Positions 24,787-32,138 of a stretch of DNA of 32,138 bases are shown piece by piece (positions within the stretch are counted from its first letter, which is position 1; each line of letters begins with the position of its first letter). The stretch is from assembly GCA_023664365.1 (NCBI GenBank), contig JAMPFR010000039.1, positions 1-32,138 on the forward strand, read 5' to 3'. Under the pieces are notes generated by a model. It saw only the letters and a program-made list of their open reading frames with translations, was not told where the DNA came from and did no database searches. The position numbers and the translations under genes were made by a program. The DNA comes from Acetatifactor muris (lineage in GTDB: Bacteria; Bacillota; Clostridia; Lachnospirales; Lachnospiraceae).

Positions 24787-25761
24787 TCAAGATTTTTCCT
24801 GAACCGGCACCCAATATTTCCTCACTTTTCGCACATTGCCCGCCTTCAGTTCCAGCAGGACAGGGCCTTCCAGAAACTTTACGGCTTCACCGAACTGCAA
24901 TGTAACAAAATGAGTACATAATACCTGCCTGCCGCAAAGTATCATATTCATGGGATCATACCCGCAAATCAGGCAGTCACCCTTCCTTTCAACGGGATTT
25001 TGTTCCAGAAATGTCTTTACCTGTTCCTCCTTAAACTGCCGATACTGCCGAAGCATACGTCCAAGAGGCTCCTCCTCTTTGCAGTCCCCACAGGCCAGGC
25101 CGTACACTGCCCCGGTGATGTATGCCTGCCGCCGGATGTCAAAAAAGGCTCTGTCCGGGCTTCTCAGCGCAGACAGATAACCCTTGATTTTCTCCCGGAA
25201 TTTATCCGGAGCAATTGCTTTCAACGCCCTGCATCCGGCATACTCCGCCCGGCCTTCTATATGCTCCGCCAACAGTTCCTGGTCCAGATAGTCCCCTGCA
25301 AGATTCCTGCGCTGCTTTCGTATTTCCCTAAAGGCAGAAAGCAGACCTGCTTTCCGTGCGCCGGTCTCACTGTAGGCCGCGGCCAGCAGTTGATTCTCCG
25401 CATACTTCAGCCGATAGTTTTCCGTATTTTCTGGATAGGCAAGAAGCGTAAGATCGTCAGGCCAGCGGTTTTCTCCGCTTCGCATCTGATGGGCATGAAA
25501 CATCTCATGCACCATATCAGCCGCAAGGATTTCCGGGTCCGTATCCTGCGGGTTCTCTACCTGATAAACAGCGATAAACTCTCCCTCAAATTCCACCGCC
25601 GTATTTCCTATAAAGCGATGGTCCCAGGGGATCACCCTGTTCCTCAGCCAGACAGTATCGGCATTATAGACTGCAAAGCCACAGCGTCGGAATCCGTGGC
25701 ATATATCCTCAAATGGCACAAGCTGTAACAGTTCGTTGATCTTTTCATATAACTGACGCAT
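24787..25761 (-). CDS. Unrecognised HExxH protein, putative metallopeptidase
   Basis: This 324-residue protein contains HEMFH near residue 82 (AADMVHEMFHAHQMRSGENRW) and a downstream acidic segment, EHIEGRAEYAGCRAL, near 170. This is the HExxH plus distant glutamate pattern of gluzincin-type zinc peptidases. No signal peptide is seen, so it is probably cytoplasmic. The C-terminal part holds cysteines (GDCLICGYDPMN, LCGRQVLC). I do not recognise a named family. The start at 25761 has GGGAGGG 8 nt upstream; the frame extends 15 codons further without support. It follows the MerR-like gene on the same strand, 162 bp away, with its own promoter. Confidence 0.7.
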   Translation of the reverse strand: MRQLYEKINELLQLVPFEDICHGFRRCGFAVYNADTVWLRNRVIPWDHRFIGNTAVEFEGEFIAVYQVENPQDTDPEILAADMVHEMFHAHQMRSGENRWPDDLTLLAYPENTENYRLKYAENQLLAAAYSETGARKAGLLSAFREIRKQRRNLAGDYLDQELLAEHIEGRAEYAGCRALKAIAPDKFREKIKGYLSALRSPDRAFFDIRRQAYITGAVYGLACGDCKEEEPLGRMLRQYRQFKEEQVKTFLEQNPVERKGDCLICGYDPMNMILCGRQVLCTHFVTLQFGEAVKFLEGPVLLELKAGNVRKVRKYWVPVQEKS

Positions 25762-25867
25762 CTTCCGTTCCCTCCCGTTTATCCGTATTCCCGCGTGCAA
25801 AATCATTGACTGCCGCCCGGAGACAAGCTTCGCAGCCGATGTTCCGCTTACCGCACTTTACAGTATC

Positions 25868-25896
25868 AGAATACCCCGTGGGAAGGGAACGTTCAA
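25868..25896 (-). promoter_or_regulatory. Promoter for the HExxH protein gene
   Basis: TTGAAC (-35, 25891-25896) and TATTCT (-10, 25868-25873) are 17 bp apart on the minus strand. The -35 overlaps the palindrome GAACGTTC. Confidence 0.5.
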
Positions 25897-25923
25897 TTTG
25901 AAATTCTTCGACTTTTTCCTATC

Positions 25924-26355
25924 CTATTTTCCTATTTTTTCCAGAACGGCAGCCACCACTCTTGCCGGGCCGATGATAATGAACCTTGCCGTCTCTTTCT
26001 TTTCATCAAAAAGGTAATTATAAGTAAACCCCTCCGGACGCTCCCGGTTGATATACTCCAGCAAGATATCGTTCAACTGGTCCGCCCGCTCTTTGCCGGG
26101 CTCATCATGTATCAGGCAGGTGGCCGGCCGACGTGTATGCTCCTCCTCCAGAAAATGGCATACCTGCATTCTGGTCTTGGTTTTCATACCGGATGCGATA
26201 AAGGGCCGGGCCATAAAACGTTCCACATCCTCCTCGGAAAAGGAATATTTCCCCGCCGTTATTGTACCGGGCAAAAGTCCCTGCTTATAAAATGTCCGCA
26301 GGGAGCGTGTGGAATATCCCGTCATAAGGGCAAGCTCCGATAAATTATAATGCAT
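25924..26355 (-). CDS. MerR-like transcriptional regulator
   Basis: This 143-residue protein starts with a MerR-type winged helix: YNLSELALMTGYSTRSLRTFYKQGLLPG, then KYSFSEEDVERFM. The C-terminal part (residues about 60-143) is not the usual long coiled coil and may be a small sensing domain. The start at 26355 has GGAGG 10 nt upstream. It is divergent from pepF with facing promoters, so pepF or itself is a plausible target. The pepF spacer is 17 bp, not the 19-20 bp typical of MerR-activated promoters. Confidence 0.75.
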   Translation of the reverse strand: MHYNLSELALMTGYSTRSLRTFYKQGLLPGTITAGKYSFSEEDVERFMARPFIASGMKTKTRMQVCHFLEEEHTRRPATCLIHDEPGKERADQLNDILLEYINRERPEGFTYNYLFDEKKETARFIIIGPARVVAAVLEKIGK

Positions 26356-26383
26356 GATATGACAGCCTCCTCTCATCTGCTTT

Positions 26384-26412
26384 ATTATAATGATTTATGT
26401 CAGAGGTGTAAA
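26384..26412 (-). promoter_or_regulatory. Promoter for the MerR-like gene
   Basis: TTTACA (-35, 26407-26412) and TATAAT (-10, 26384-26389) are 17 bp apart on the minus strand. Confidence 0.75.
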
Positions 26413-26433
26413 GCATTTATTCCAACAACAAAA

Positions 26434-26462
26434 TTGACATTTCCGCCAACTTTCTATATGAT
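26434..26462 (+). promoter_or_regulatory. Sigma-A promoter for pepF
   Basis: A perfect TTGACA (-35, 26434-26439) and TATGAT (-10, 26457-26462) are 17 bp apart. The leader is about 20 nt and contains TAGGAGGAA. Confidence 0.85.
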
Positions 26463-26490
26463 TAAAAAAAAGCAGTAGGAGGAACTCATT

Positions 26491-28290
26491 ATGGCAAAAA
26501 CATTACCCAAAAGAGAACAGGCAGCCACTGCGGATACCTGGAATCTGGAACTGATGTATGCAAACCGGGAAGCCTGGGAGGCAGACCTTGTGCTGGCTCA
26601 GGAAATGGGAAAAAAGCTGGCGGCCCGGGAAGGTCATATCTGTGACAGCGCAGAAGACCTTTTAGATACCCTGCGCCAGGATACCGATCTGGGCCGCAAA
26701 ATGGGACATCTGGGCGTATATGTATCCTGCCTCAGCGATCAGGATACCTCCAACGATACCCACCAGGAAATGGAACAGCGTTTTTCCGGTATTTCCGCCG
26801 GCATCTACAGCAGTATTTCCTTCATCACCCCGGAGATTCTGGAGCTGGATGCACCCCGGCTGGAGGAGTATTACAGGCAATGCCCCGAATTAGAAGAATA
26901 TCGTATCATGCTGGAGAATATTTTACGCTTAAAGCCTCACATTTTGCCTAAAGAAATGGAAAAGCTGCTGGCGGACGCTTCCGAAATCTGCGACAATCCC
27001 GATCGCACCTATTCCATTTTCAGCAATGCGGATTTGAAATTCCCCGAGGTGGAGGATGAAAACGGAGAAATGGTACAGATTACCCACGGACGCTTTATAC
27101 TTCTGGAGGAATCTGCAGACCGCCGTGTGCGCAGGGAAACCTTCGAAAAGCTTTACGGAGTCTACAAACAATATTCCCGCACTCTGGCAAGCATTTACAG
27201 CGGCCAGGTGAAACAGCTCATCTTCCGCGCCCGGGCGCGTCACTATGACTCTACTCTGGAGGCTGCTGTAAATGGTGTGAATGTACCTTCCCAGGTATAT
27301 CACAACCTGGTGGAAACCGTGAACAAGAACCTGGATAAAATGCACCGCTATGTGCGTCTGCGCAAGCGTCTGCTTGGGGTGGATGAGCTGCATATGTACG
27401 ATATCTACACCCCTATTATCGCAGGTGTATCCAAAAACATTCCTTTTGAAGAAGCCAAGGAAACCGTGCTGAAGGCCCTTGCGCCTCTGGGTGAAGATTA
27501 TCTGAAAACGGTGCGGGAAGGCTTTGAAAACCGTTGGATCGATGTGTATGAAAACGAAGGCAAGCGCAGCGGCGCCTATTCCACAGGCTCTTATGACAGC
27601 AATCCCTATATCCTGTTGAACTACACCGGCAATCTGGACAACGTATTTACGCTGATTCATGAAATGGGACATTCCATGCACACCTGGCATTCCAACCATG
27701 CCCAGCCTCCCATGTATGCCCGATACCGCATCTTTGTAGCCGAGGTTGCTTCCACCTGCAATGAGATCCTGCTGATGGAATATCTGCTCTCCCACACCAC
27801 CGACAAGAAAGAGAGAGCTTATCTGCTGAACCATTATCTGGGCAGCTTCAAGGGAACCGTTTACCGCCAGACTATGTTTGCGGAATATGAAATGATCACC
27901 AACAGGATGGCGGAGGGAGGACAAAGCCTGACTGCGGAAGCGCTGACTAAGGTCTATTATGATTTGAACTGCAAGTATTACGGCCCGGATATGGTATCCG
28001 ACCCGGAGATTGGCGTGGAATGGGCAAGGATTCCCCATTTTTATTATAATTTCTATGTATACCAGTACGCCACCTCCTTCTCCGCCGCTGTGGCTATCGC
28101 CCGGAGCATTCTGAAGGAAGGTGCGCCTGCCGTAGAACGCTATAAAAAGTTCCTCTCCGGCGGCTGCTCCATGCCCCCGGTAGAGCTGCTGAAAATCGCA
28201 GGTGTGGATCTGACTACCGCCCAGCCTATCCAGGACGCCCTGGATGTGTTCGGACAGGTGATCGCAGAACTGGAAGAATTAACCCGGTAA
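26491..28290 (+). CDS. pepF: Oligoendopeptidase F (M3 family)
   Basis: This 599-residue cytoplasmic zinc peptidase cleaves short peptides of roughly 7-17 residues. The M3 zinc site FTLIHEMGHSMHTWHS begins near residue 387 (H390, H394), with the third ligand glutamate in FVAEVASTCNEILL. Other family segments are GAYSTGSYDSNPYILLNYTGNLD and IPHFYYNFYVYQYATSFSAAVAIA. The length is normal. GGAGG precedes the ATG. The gene stands alone on the plus strand with a strong promoter and terminator. Confidence 0.97.
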   Translation: MAKTLPKREQAATADTWNLELMYANREAWEADLVLAQEMGKKLAAREGHICDSAEDLLDTLRQDTDLGRKMGHLGVYVSCLSDQDTSNDTHQEMEQRFSGISAGIYSSISFITPEILELDAPRLEEYYRQCPELEEYRIMLENILRLKPHILPKEMEKLLADASEICDNPDRTYSIFSNADLKFPEVEDENGEMVQITHGRFILLEESADRRVRRETFEKLYGVYKQYSRTLASIYSGQVKQLIFRARARHYDSTLEAAVNGVNVPSQVYHNLVETVNKNLDKMHRYVRLRKRLLGVDELHMYDIYTPIIAGVSKNIPFEEAKETVLKALAPLGEDYLKTVREGFENRWIDVYENEGKRSGAYSTGSYDSNPYILLNYTGNLDNVFTLIHEMGHSMHTWHSNHAQPPMYARYRIFVAEVASTCNEILLMEYLLSHTTDKKERAYLLNHYLGSFKGTVYRQTMFAEYEMITNRMAEGGQSLTAEALTKVYYDLNCKYYGPDMVSDPEIGVEWARIPHFYYNFYVYQYATSFSAAVAIARSILKEGAPAVERYKKFLSGGCSMPPVELLKIAGVDLTTAQPIQDALDVFGQVIAELEELTR

Positions 28291-28310
28291 AATGAATATA
28301 TGAAATTTTT

Positions 28311-28352
28311 AAGCCTGCCTGTTACGATCCGGTAAAAGGCAGGCTTATTTTT
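28311..28352 (+). terminator. Terminator after pepF
   Basis: AAGCCTGCCT (28311-28320) and AGGCAGGCTT (28337-28346) form a perfect 10-bp stem, followed by ATTTTTG. Confidence 0.88.
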
Positions 28353-28382
28353 GCAACCGTTTCCATTTTAAGAAAATATATA

Positions 28383-28916
28383 CTACCCCAAGGCCGGGTT
28401 ATTTACTTTAATCTTATCAGATTGATTGGGGAAAGAACAAAATTCGTTTACGGGTATCCTGCTCCACATTTTTTGAATAGAAAACCCGCACTGACTAAGG
28501 CGATAGGCGACATTAGTGCAATTTAACAAGTCTCTCTTAAAATCCTTGACAGAACAACTGCCTGTCAAGTCTCTAACGCTTTTTATATTACAACTGTATA
28601 CTAATTTGTCCTCCAGATTATCTACCTGCGGAATGCAGAGGACTTCCTCTACCGCCTGTTGCTGCTTTAAAAATTTAATATTGCCGGCCAAAATGTCAGT
28701 ACCGCCTTTATCCGTATCAAAAACCAACACTATTGCGGTTCCCGATTTTAGCGGACGTATTCTGGCCGTTGTAAACTTATTCTGGATCATGTTAAATATC
28801 TCAACTTTTCCAGGGATAATACATTGCAATTGGGACTTAAGGGCATTAACAATACATTTTTCATCTGAACCTTCTACATAATACTGTATATATCGTACTT
28901 TTTTTCTGTTCAACAT
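28383..28916 (-). CDS. TOPRIM-like protein paired with a RecF/OLD-like ATPase
   Basis: This 177-residue protein shows a TOPRIM pattern: YVEGSDE with E15, then IVLVFDTDKGG with D67 and D69. This is the metal-binding set of OLD-family nucleases, RloB and AriB. The middle has LCIPQVDNLEDKLVYSCN and the end is WSRIPVNEFCSFPNQSDKIKV. It is shorter than the TOPRIM partner in PARIS systems and has no obvious added effector domain. The start at 28916 has GAGGG 9 nt upstream; a GTG overlapping the ATPase stop (28943) is an alternative. I infer a nuclease working with the ATPase, possibly in phage defence. No function is proven. Confidence 0.65.
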   Translation of the reverse strand: MLNRKKVRYIQYYVEGSDEKCIVNALKSQLQCIIPGKVEIFNMIQNKFTTARIRPLKSGTAIVLVFDTDKGGTDILAGNIKFLKQQQAVEEVLCIPQVDNLEDKLVYSCNIKSVRDLTGSCSVKDFKRDLLNCTNVAYRLSQCGFSIQKMWSRIPVNEFCSFPNQSDKIKVNNPALG

Positions 28917-28939
28917 GTTTATTTTCCCTCTTTTGTAAA

Positions 28940-30037
28940 TCACATTTCCAAAATACCATATAAGTTGCTTAGTTCAGGCGCAATAGAAAACAAATCATTT
29001 TCTACTGCATGTTTTAAAGAGTCCGTATTGCGTTTTAGATAATCCGCCGCATTGACACATACAATCGGCAAATTATCATTCTGTGTATCTTTTTTAAAGA
29101 AAGTAAATGCATGCTTTGGCAGCTGCATATCCAGAAGATCAGTATTATGCGTAGTAAAAAACAACTGCTTATCCCCTTTTAGTTTTTCAATAATAATTGT
29201 CAGACAGGCTTTTTCCACTTCGCTGCTCACATATGAAAAAAGTTCATCACAATAATACAACTCATGCATTTCACAAATTAGTGACGTAATAATGTAAGAA
29301 ATTTCCAAGCCAGCCTTTGTACCGCTGGATAACTTTTCAGTATCAAGTATTTTACCCTCTTTAATGATTACCGAATAATCGGCGAACTGAATTGCATAGG
29401 TATTTTGTATTTCATCTATTTCTACAATCTTTTTTATAGAGGGATCCAGTGTCTTAAGAATTTCCTCCAGTATTACCAGATATTTCGATTCCTTTTCCAA
29501 TGTAATATATGTAGTGTTCTTCCATGCATCCTCGGGGTAGGAAAAAGACCAGCCTCCAGCATTTATTTTTTTGATATCCACCTCTTTACCCTGCTGGTTT
29601 AGCTTTTCAGCACAGGTCTCGTAATTGTCTCTCATCCCTATCTCAACATAAGAAACATTTACTTCTACATTGCGATTCTCGTTTCCGACACCGGGATCTG
29701 GCTCAATCAGCATATGGAATCGATACAGTTTTAAATTTGACACAAAATCAATTGTCATAAACGCAGCTTTCTGCTTATCGCAGATTGCGGACAAGAACCT
29801 TGCATAGCTTTCATCCTTAAAATAGTTTGTAAACAACATTATGATTTTGCCCAGAGTAGTTTTTCCCGTAGCATTGTTTCCCATTAAAATATTTACTTTC
29901 TTATAACGGAAATTAGGCCTGTCCAATAAATATTCATCTGCAATCGTGGTAGCCACGATTTTCTTCGGATATGACATATTCATGTGAAAATTCTTAAAGC
30001 AATAAAAATTATCCAGCTTGACATCCATTATAATCAT
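28940..30037 (-). CDS. AAA/ABC-type ATPase (RecF/OLD-like), putative defence component
   Basis: This 365-residue protein starts with MDVKLDNFYCFKNFHM, the N-terminal strand of SMC/RecF-like ATPases. It has Walker A GNNATGKTT (residues 53-61), an ABC-like signature LSSGTKAG (near 237), Walker B YYCDELFSYVSSE (near 262) and a switch histidine in FTTHNTDLLD (near 295). Such ATPases with a separate TOPRIM protein occur in PARIS (AriAB), RloAB and AbiL modules. The start at 30037 has GGAG 8 nt upstream and a promoter inside the longer frame, which argues against an upstream start. The genes overlap or nearly touch, implying one transcript. Confidence 0.8.
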   Translation of the reverse strand: MIIMDVKLDNFYCFKNFHMNMSYPKKIVATTIADEYLLDRPNFRYKKVNILMGNNATGKTTLGKIIMLFTNYFKDESYARFLSAICDKQKAAFMTIDFVSNLKLYRFHMLIEPDPGVGNENRNVEVNVSYVEIGMRDNYETCAEKLNQQGKEVDIKKINAGGWSFSYPEDAWKNTTYITLEKESKYLVILEEILKTLDPSIKKIVEIDEIQNTYAIQFADYSVIIKEGKILDTEKLSSGTKAGLEISYIITSLICEMHELYYCDELFSYVSSEVEKACLTIIIEKLKGDKQLFFTTHNTDLLDMQLPKHAFTFFKKDTQNDNLPIVCVNAADYLKRNTDSLKHAVENDLFSIAPELSNLYGILEM

Positions 30038-30092
30038 GCTTTTTTCTCCTTTGCGTATTTGTTCGCTATTTTCGAAGTAATATCTTTTCATA

Positions 30093-30121
30093 ATCATACA
30101 CCACACATTTCTATTTTGCAA
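30093..30121 (-). promoter_or_regulatory. Promoter for the ATPase-TOPRIM pair
   Basis: TTGCAA (-35, 30116-30121) and TATGAT (-10, 30093-30098) are 17 bp apart on the minus strand, leaving a leader of about 50 nt. Confidence 0.65.
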
Positions 30122-30124
30122 CAC

Positions 30125-30430
30125 TATATTTATATTCTTTAGTCAAATAATTTAGAACTTAAACCGATCGCAGGCTTATTTATTTTCTTATCTGCATTGC
30201 TTTTTCTATTTTTGATGCAGCTGATTTAGAATTTGCCAGCTTTAGCTTCCGCGATAGAGATTTTGTTGTGTGGTGTTATAACTCTGCGCTTTGGATAATG
30301 CAAGGGGGAATAAATATTTTTGGTGGATATGATGCGAGGGAGCGGGCATATCCGGGGGATCATTTGTCTACGTCAGACAAAAGAACAGGGCCAGCGGCAG
30401 GGGAATGCCGATGGCTCTGCAGACAGGGGG
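30125..30430. other. Gene-free gap between the BspA lipoprotein and the ATPase
   Basis: The left part is AT-rich. On the minus strand, about 30176-30270, one frame reads KLKLANSKSAASKIEKAMQI before a stop, but has no start codon or ribosome site, so it may be a decayed gene end. The right part (30363-30414) holds two hairpins: TTTGTCT/AGACAAA and the terminator listed separately. No RNA gene was recognised. Confidence 0.35.
30377..30414 (-). terminator. Probable terminator of the BspA-like gene
   Basis: On the minus strand CCATCGGCA (30406-30414) pairs with TGCCGCTGG (30391-30399) with one mismatch, followed by TTCTTTTG. It lies 17 bp after the BspA-like stop. Confidence 0.5.
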
Positions 30431-31549
30431 TTATTTATAGGTCACGTCGGAGACACCGCAATTATCAAACATCTCCTCAACATTCTCCGCATACACCCAA
30501 TCATCTCCTACAAGGATCTCTTCCATATTGATGCAGCCCTGGAACATACGCCACATATTCTCTACATTGTGTGTGTTGAAGCTGCTTAGATCCAAAGTTG
30601 TAAGGCTTCGATCTCTTTTAAACATAGAATTCATCTTTGGAATTTTACTGGTATCAAAGCTGCTCAAATCCAAGCTCTCCAATGAGGTACAGTCAGTAAA
30701 CATACCAATCATACTTGTGGCGTTGCCGGTATCAAAGTTACTCAGATCCAAACTCTTCAGGGATTCGCAGCAATAAAACATATATCCCATGTCTGCGACG
30801 CTGCTGGTATCAAAGCTGCTCAAATCTATGTTGGTCAATGACCCGCAATAACCAAAAATATGTTCCATATCTATAGTATTGCTGGTATCAAAGCTACTCA
30901 AATCCAGGCTCTCCAGTGATTCACAGTAACAAAACATATATTTCATATCTGTAACATTGCTTGTATCCAAATCACTTAGATCCAAACTCTCCAGTGATTT
31001 ACAGTCATAGAACATACTGTTCATAGATGTAACGGTGCCTGTGTCCATGTCACTTAAATCAACATTCTTCAAATTTATATACTCTTCAAACAATCCCTCT
31101 AAAGAACCTGCGCCTGAAAAAGCCAGATATACACTTTTGATCTTATCTCTATATCCTTTCCATGGTGCTCCTTGAATCCAAGTCCAAACCAAAGCGCCGT
31201 CATCCGACTTCGTATAGCCCTCTTCGGGATATGGCTCTTCCATCTGACCTGTCACCACCAATTCATCAGCGTCCGTGACCAGCCAGCTCAAGCCGTTCCA
31301 TTCGCCGCTGTCTATGGTAGTCCCTGCGAGGATATAAGGCTCCGATGCGGATTCCTCTGGAGTTGGCTCCGGCGTCGGTTCTATGGTGGGTTCCGGCGTT
31401 GGTTCTATCATCTGATCTGATACTTCCCCCGATCCTTCTGCAGACGCATTTGCGGCAACAGATCCTCTGCCCGCAGTGTCTCCACAGCCCGTTATTGCCC
31501 CCAACACAAGGCATATACACATAATCATGCCTAAAATTCTTTTTTTCAT
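30431..31549 (-). CDS. BspA-like leucine-rich repeat (DUF285) lipoprotein
   Basis: This 372-residue protein has a signal sequence and lipobox ending GAITGC (Cys 22), then a Pro-Thr-Glu spacer (EPTPEPTIEPTPEPTPEE). The body holds seven 26-residue repeats of the form LxSLDLSSFDTSNVxDMxxMFxxCxS, plus a degenerate eighth; the DNA period is 78 bp. Such BspA-type proteins sit on the cell surface, and some bind host proteins or other bacteria. The target here is unknown. The start codon overlaps the upstream gene's stop as ATGA, so the two are coupled. GGAGAG lies upstream. Confidence 0.88.
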   Translation of the reverse strand: MKKRILGMIMCICLVLGAITGCGDTAGRGSVAANASAEGSGEVSDQMIEPTPEPTIEPTPEPTPEESASEPYILAGTTIDSGEWNGLSWLVTDADELVVTGQMEEPYPEEGYTKSDDGALVWTWIQGAPWKGYRDKIKSVYLAFSGAGSLEGLFEEYINLKNVDLSDMDTGTVTSMNSMFYDCKSLESLDLSDLDTSNVTDMKYMFCYCESLESLDLSSFDTSNTIDMEHIFGYCGSLTNIDLSSFDTSSVADMGYMFYCCESLKSLDLSNFDTGNATSMIGMFTDCTSLESLDLSSFDTSKIPKMNSMFKRDRSLTTLDLSSFNTHNVENMWRMFQGCINMEEILVGDDWVYAENVEEMFDNCGVSDVTYK

Positions 31550-31989
31550 CTTGTTATGCTCTCCTTCTCCACAACTTCTTGTTTCTGTTTAAAAGTTTCC
31601 AAAAAATCAATCAATATTTTCAATTGCCGCTTTCTCTTGTATGACCTCAGGCAGAATATCTCTGCACTGCAAAAAAGAAAAACAAGTATCAGCAGCACCC
31701 CTCTGACAAAAATATCTCCGCCCAGGATCTCTCTAAAAAAACCTTCTCCGTAAGCAAATGTCAGGGTAAGTAATATAAGGCTGACTGAAGAGATACATAA
31801 TGTTATGGTCTCCTGCATCTTATCAATGGGCACTCCTATCTCATAGTTCCGCTTCAACTCCTGAAGAATCCGCTCTTTTTTCACCTCACCCCATTTTTCT
31901 GCTACTTTCTCCAAATCTTCATATATCTCGTCCCCACCCAAGCTCTTTTTTAATTTATTTTTTAACTGATTCTTTTCCTCTTCGTACAT
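31546..31989 (-). CDS. Small two-helix membrane protein of unknown function
   Basis: This 147-residue protein has a charged helical N-terminal half (KNQLKNKLKKSLGGDEIYEDLEKVAEKWGEVKKERILQEL) followed by two membrane helices (ITLCISSVSLILLTLTFAYG and VRGVLLILVFLFCSAEIFCL) and a basic tail. I do not recognise the family. The start at 31989 has GAGGAG 6 nt upstream. It overlaps the BspA-like gene by 4 bp, so the pair may act together, for example as membrane partner and surface protein. Confidence 0.7.
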   Translation of the reverse strand: MYEEEKNQLKNKLKKSLGGDEIYEDLEKVAEKWGEVKKERILQELKRNYEIGVPIDKMQETITLCISSVSLILLTLTFAYGEGFFREILGGDIFVRGVLLILVFLFCSAEIFCLRSYKRKRQLKILIDFLETFKQKQEVVEKESITR

Positions 31990-32002
31990 AAAAATCTCCT
32001 CT

Positions 32003-32138
32003 CTAATCATTTGTAATGTCGATCCATCTCATGGTACCCTTGTCTCTTTTACATTCCATGTCCTCCTTAGAAATTTTTCCGCCACAATAGAATTCACGCC
32101 TTGCGAGAATTCTATTGTCACGAATAAAAGAGAGCTGC
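32003..32138 (-). CDS. Possible 3' end of a gene cut by the window edge
   Basis: A minus-strand frame runs open from the right edge to a TAG at 32003, about 44 residues, ending RDKGTMRWIDITND 13 nt before the next start. Its upstream part (DNRILARREFYC) is encoded by a palindromic repeat. An AAGGAGG next to an ATG at 32059 would give an 18-residue peptide, but spacing is too short. It may be a real gene end or repeat-derived sequence. Confidence 0.3.
   Translation of the reverse strand, partial: QLSFIRDNRILARREFYCGGKISKEDMECKRDKGTMRWIDITND
32084..32129. repeat. Palindromic repeat at the right edge
   Basis: ACAATAGAATTC (32084-32095) and GAATTCTATTGT (32107-32118) are perfect 12-bp inverted arms, with CGC/GCG inside. 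With its flank to 32129 it matches 22962-22990 on the other strand at 26 of 29 positions. This suggests a dispersed repeat family. Confidence 0.65.

Noticed and set aside
26929-28038. Long open frame (369 codons) on the minus strand
   Set aside because: It is fully antisense to pepF, whose zinc site and full-length match are clear. It has no ribosome site or domain.
30493-31063. Regular 78-bp repeats resembling a CRISPR array
   Set aside because: They are in-frame coding repeats of the BspA-like protein, with no unique spacers between identical repeats and no cas genes.

Overview
The window reads as a chromosomal segment of an anaerobic Gram-positive Firmicute, most likely a Lachnospiraceae-type Clostridia. 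The evidence is the short (Clostridia-style) LeuC/LeuD pair, the ZapA-RuvB-RuvA and U32 peptidase content, AGGAGG ribosome sites, sigma-A promoters with 16-18 bp spacers, and the DUF2752/DUF4190 and BspA-like proteins. No RNA gene, CRISPR array or intact insertion sequence was seen. Species assignment is inference.

Layout. 0.07-4.7 kb (minus): U32 peptidase/RNA hydroxylase, zapA, ruvB, ruvA. 4.8-8.0 kb (minus): a leuC-leuD-MATE operon behind a good promoter and a hairpin leader. 8.1-11.2 kb (minus): an OmpR-type two-component system (response regulator, then histidine kinase). 11.2-11.7 kb: a non-coding block of nested palindromes that runs into the 3' end of a glycosyltransferase gene. 11.6-13.4 kb (minus): a GT4 glycosyltransferase and a DedA membrane protein. 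13.5-15.3 kb (minus): ilvN-ilvC with promoter and terminator. 15.3-17.4 kb (minus): an AT-rich insert with a NERD-domain membrane protein and a PIN-toxin/antitoxin pair. 17.4-22.3 kb (minus): metH-ilvB-ilvN(2). 22.4-22.9 kb (plus): a small lipoprotein with a terminator. 23.0-26.4 kb (minus): DUF2752, DUF4190, an orphan flagellin with a structured leader, an unrecognised HExxH protein and a MerR-like regulator. 26.5-28.3 kb (plus): pepF. 28.4-32.1 kb (minus): an AT-rich accessory region with a RecF/OLD-like ATPase plus TOPRIM-like protein pair, a BspA-repeat lipoprotein, a small membrane protein and a partial frame at the edge.

How the genes work together. The housekeeping theme is branched-chain amino acid synthesis (leuCD, ilvC, ilvB, two ilvN paralogues) with methionine synthase. 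Two AT-rich accessory blocks interrupt it: NERD plus toxin/antitoxin between the two ilvN loci, and an ATPase/TOPRIM pair that resembles two-gene OLD/PARIS/RloAB-type defence modules. The most unusual DNA is the palindromic block at 11.33-11.70 kb. Its longest helix has A-C mismatches on the plus strand that become G-U pairs on the minus strand, which points to selection or origin as a minus-strand RNA structure. A second palindromic repeat family links 22.96 kb with the right edge of the window.
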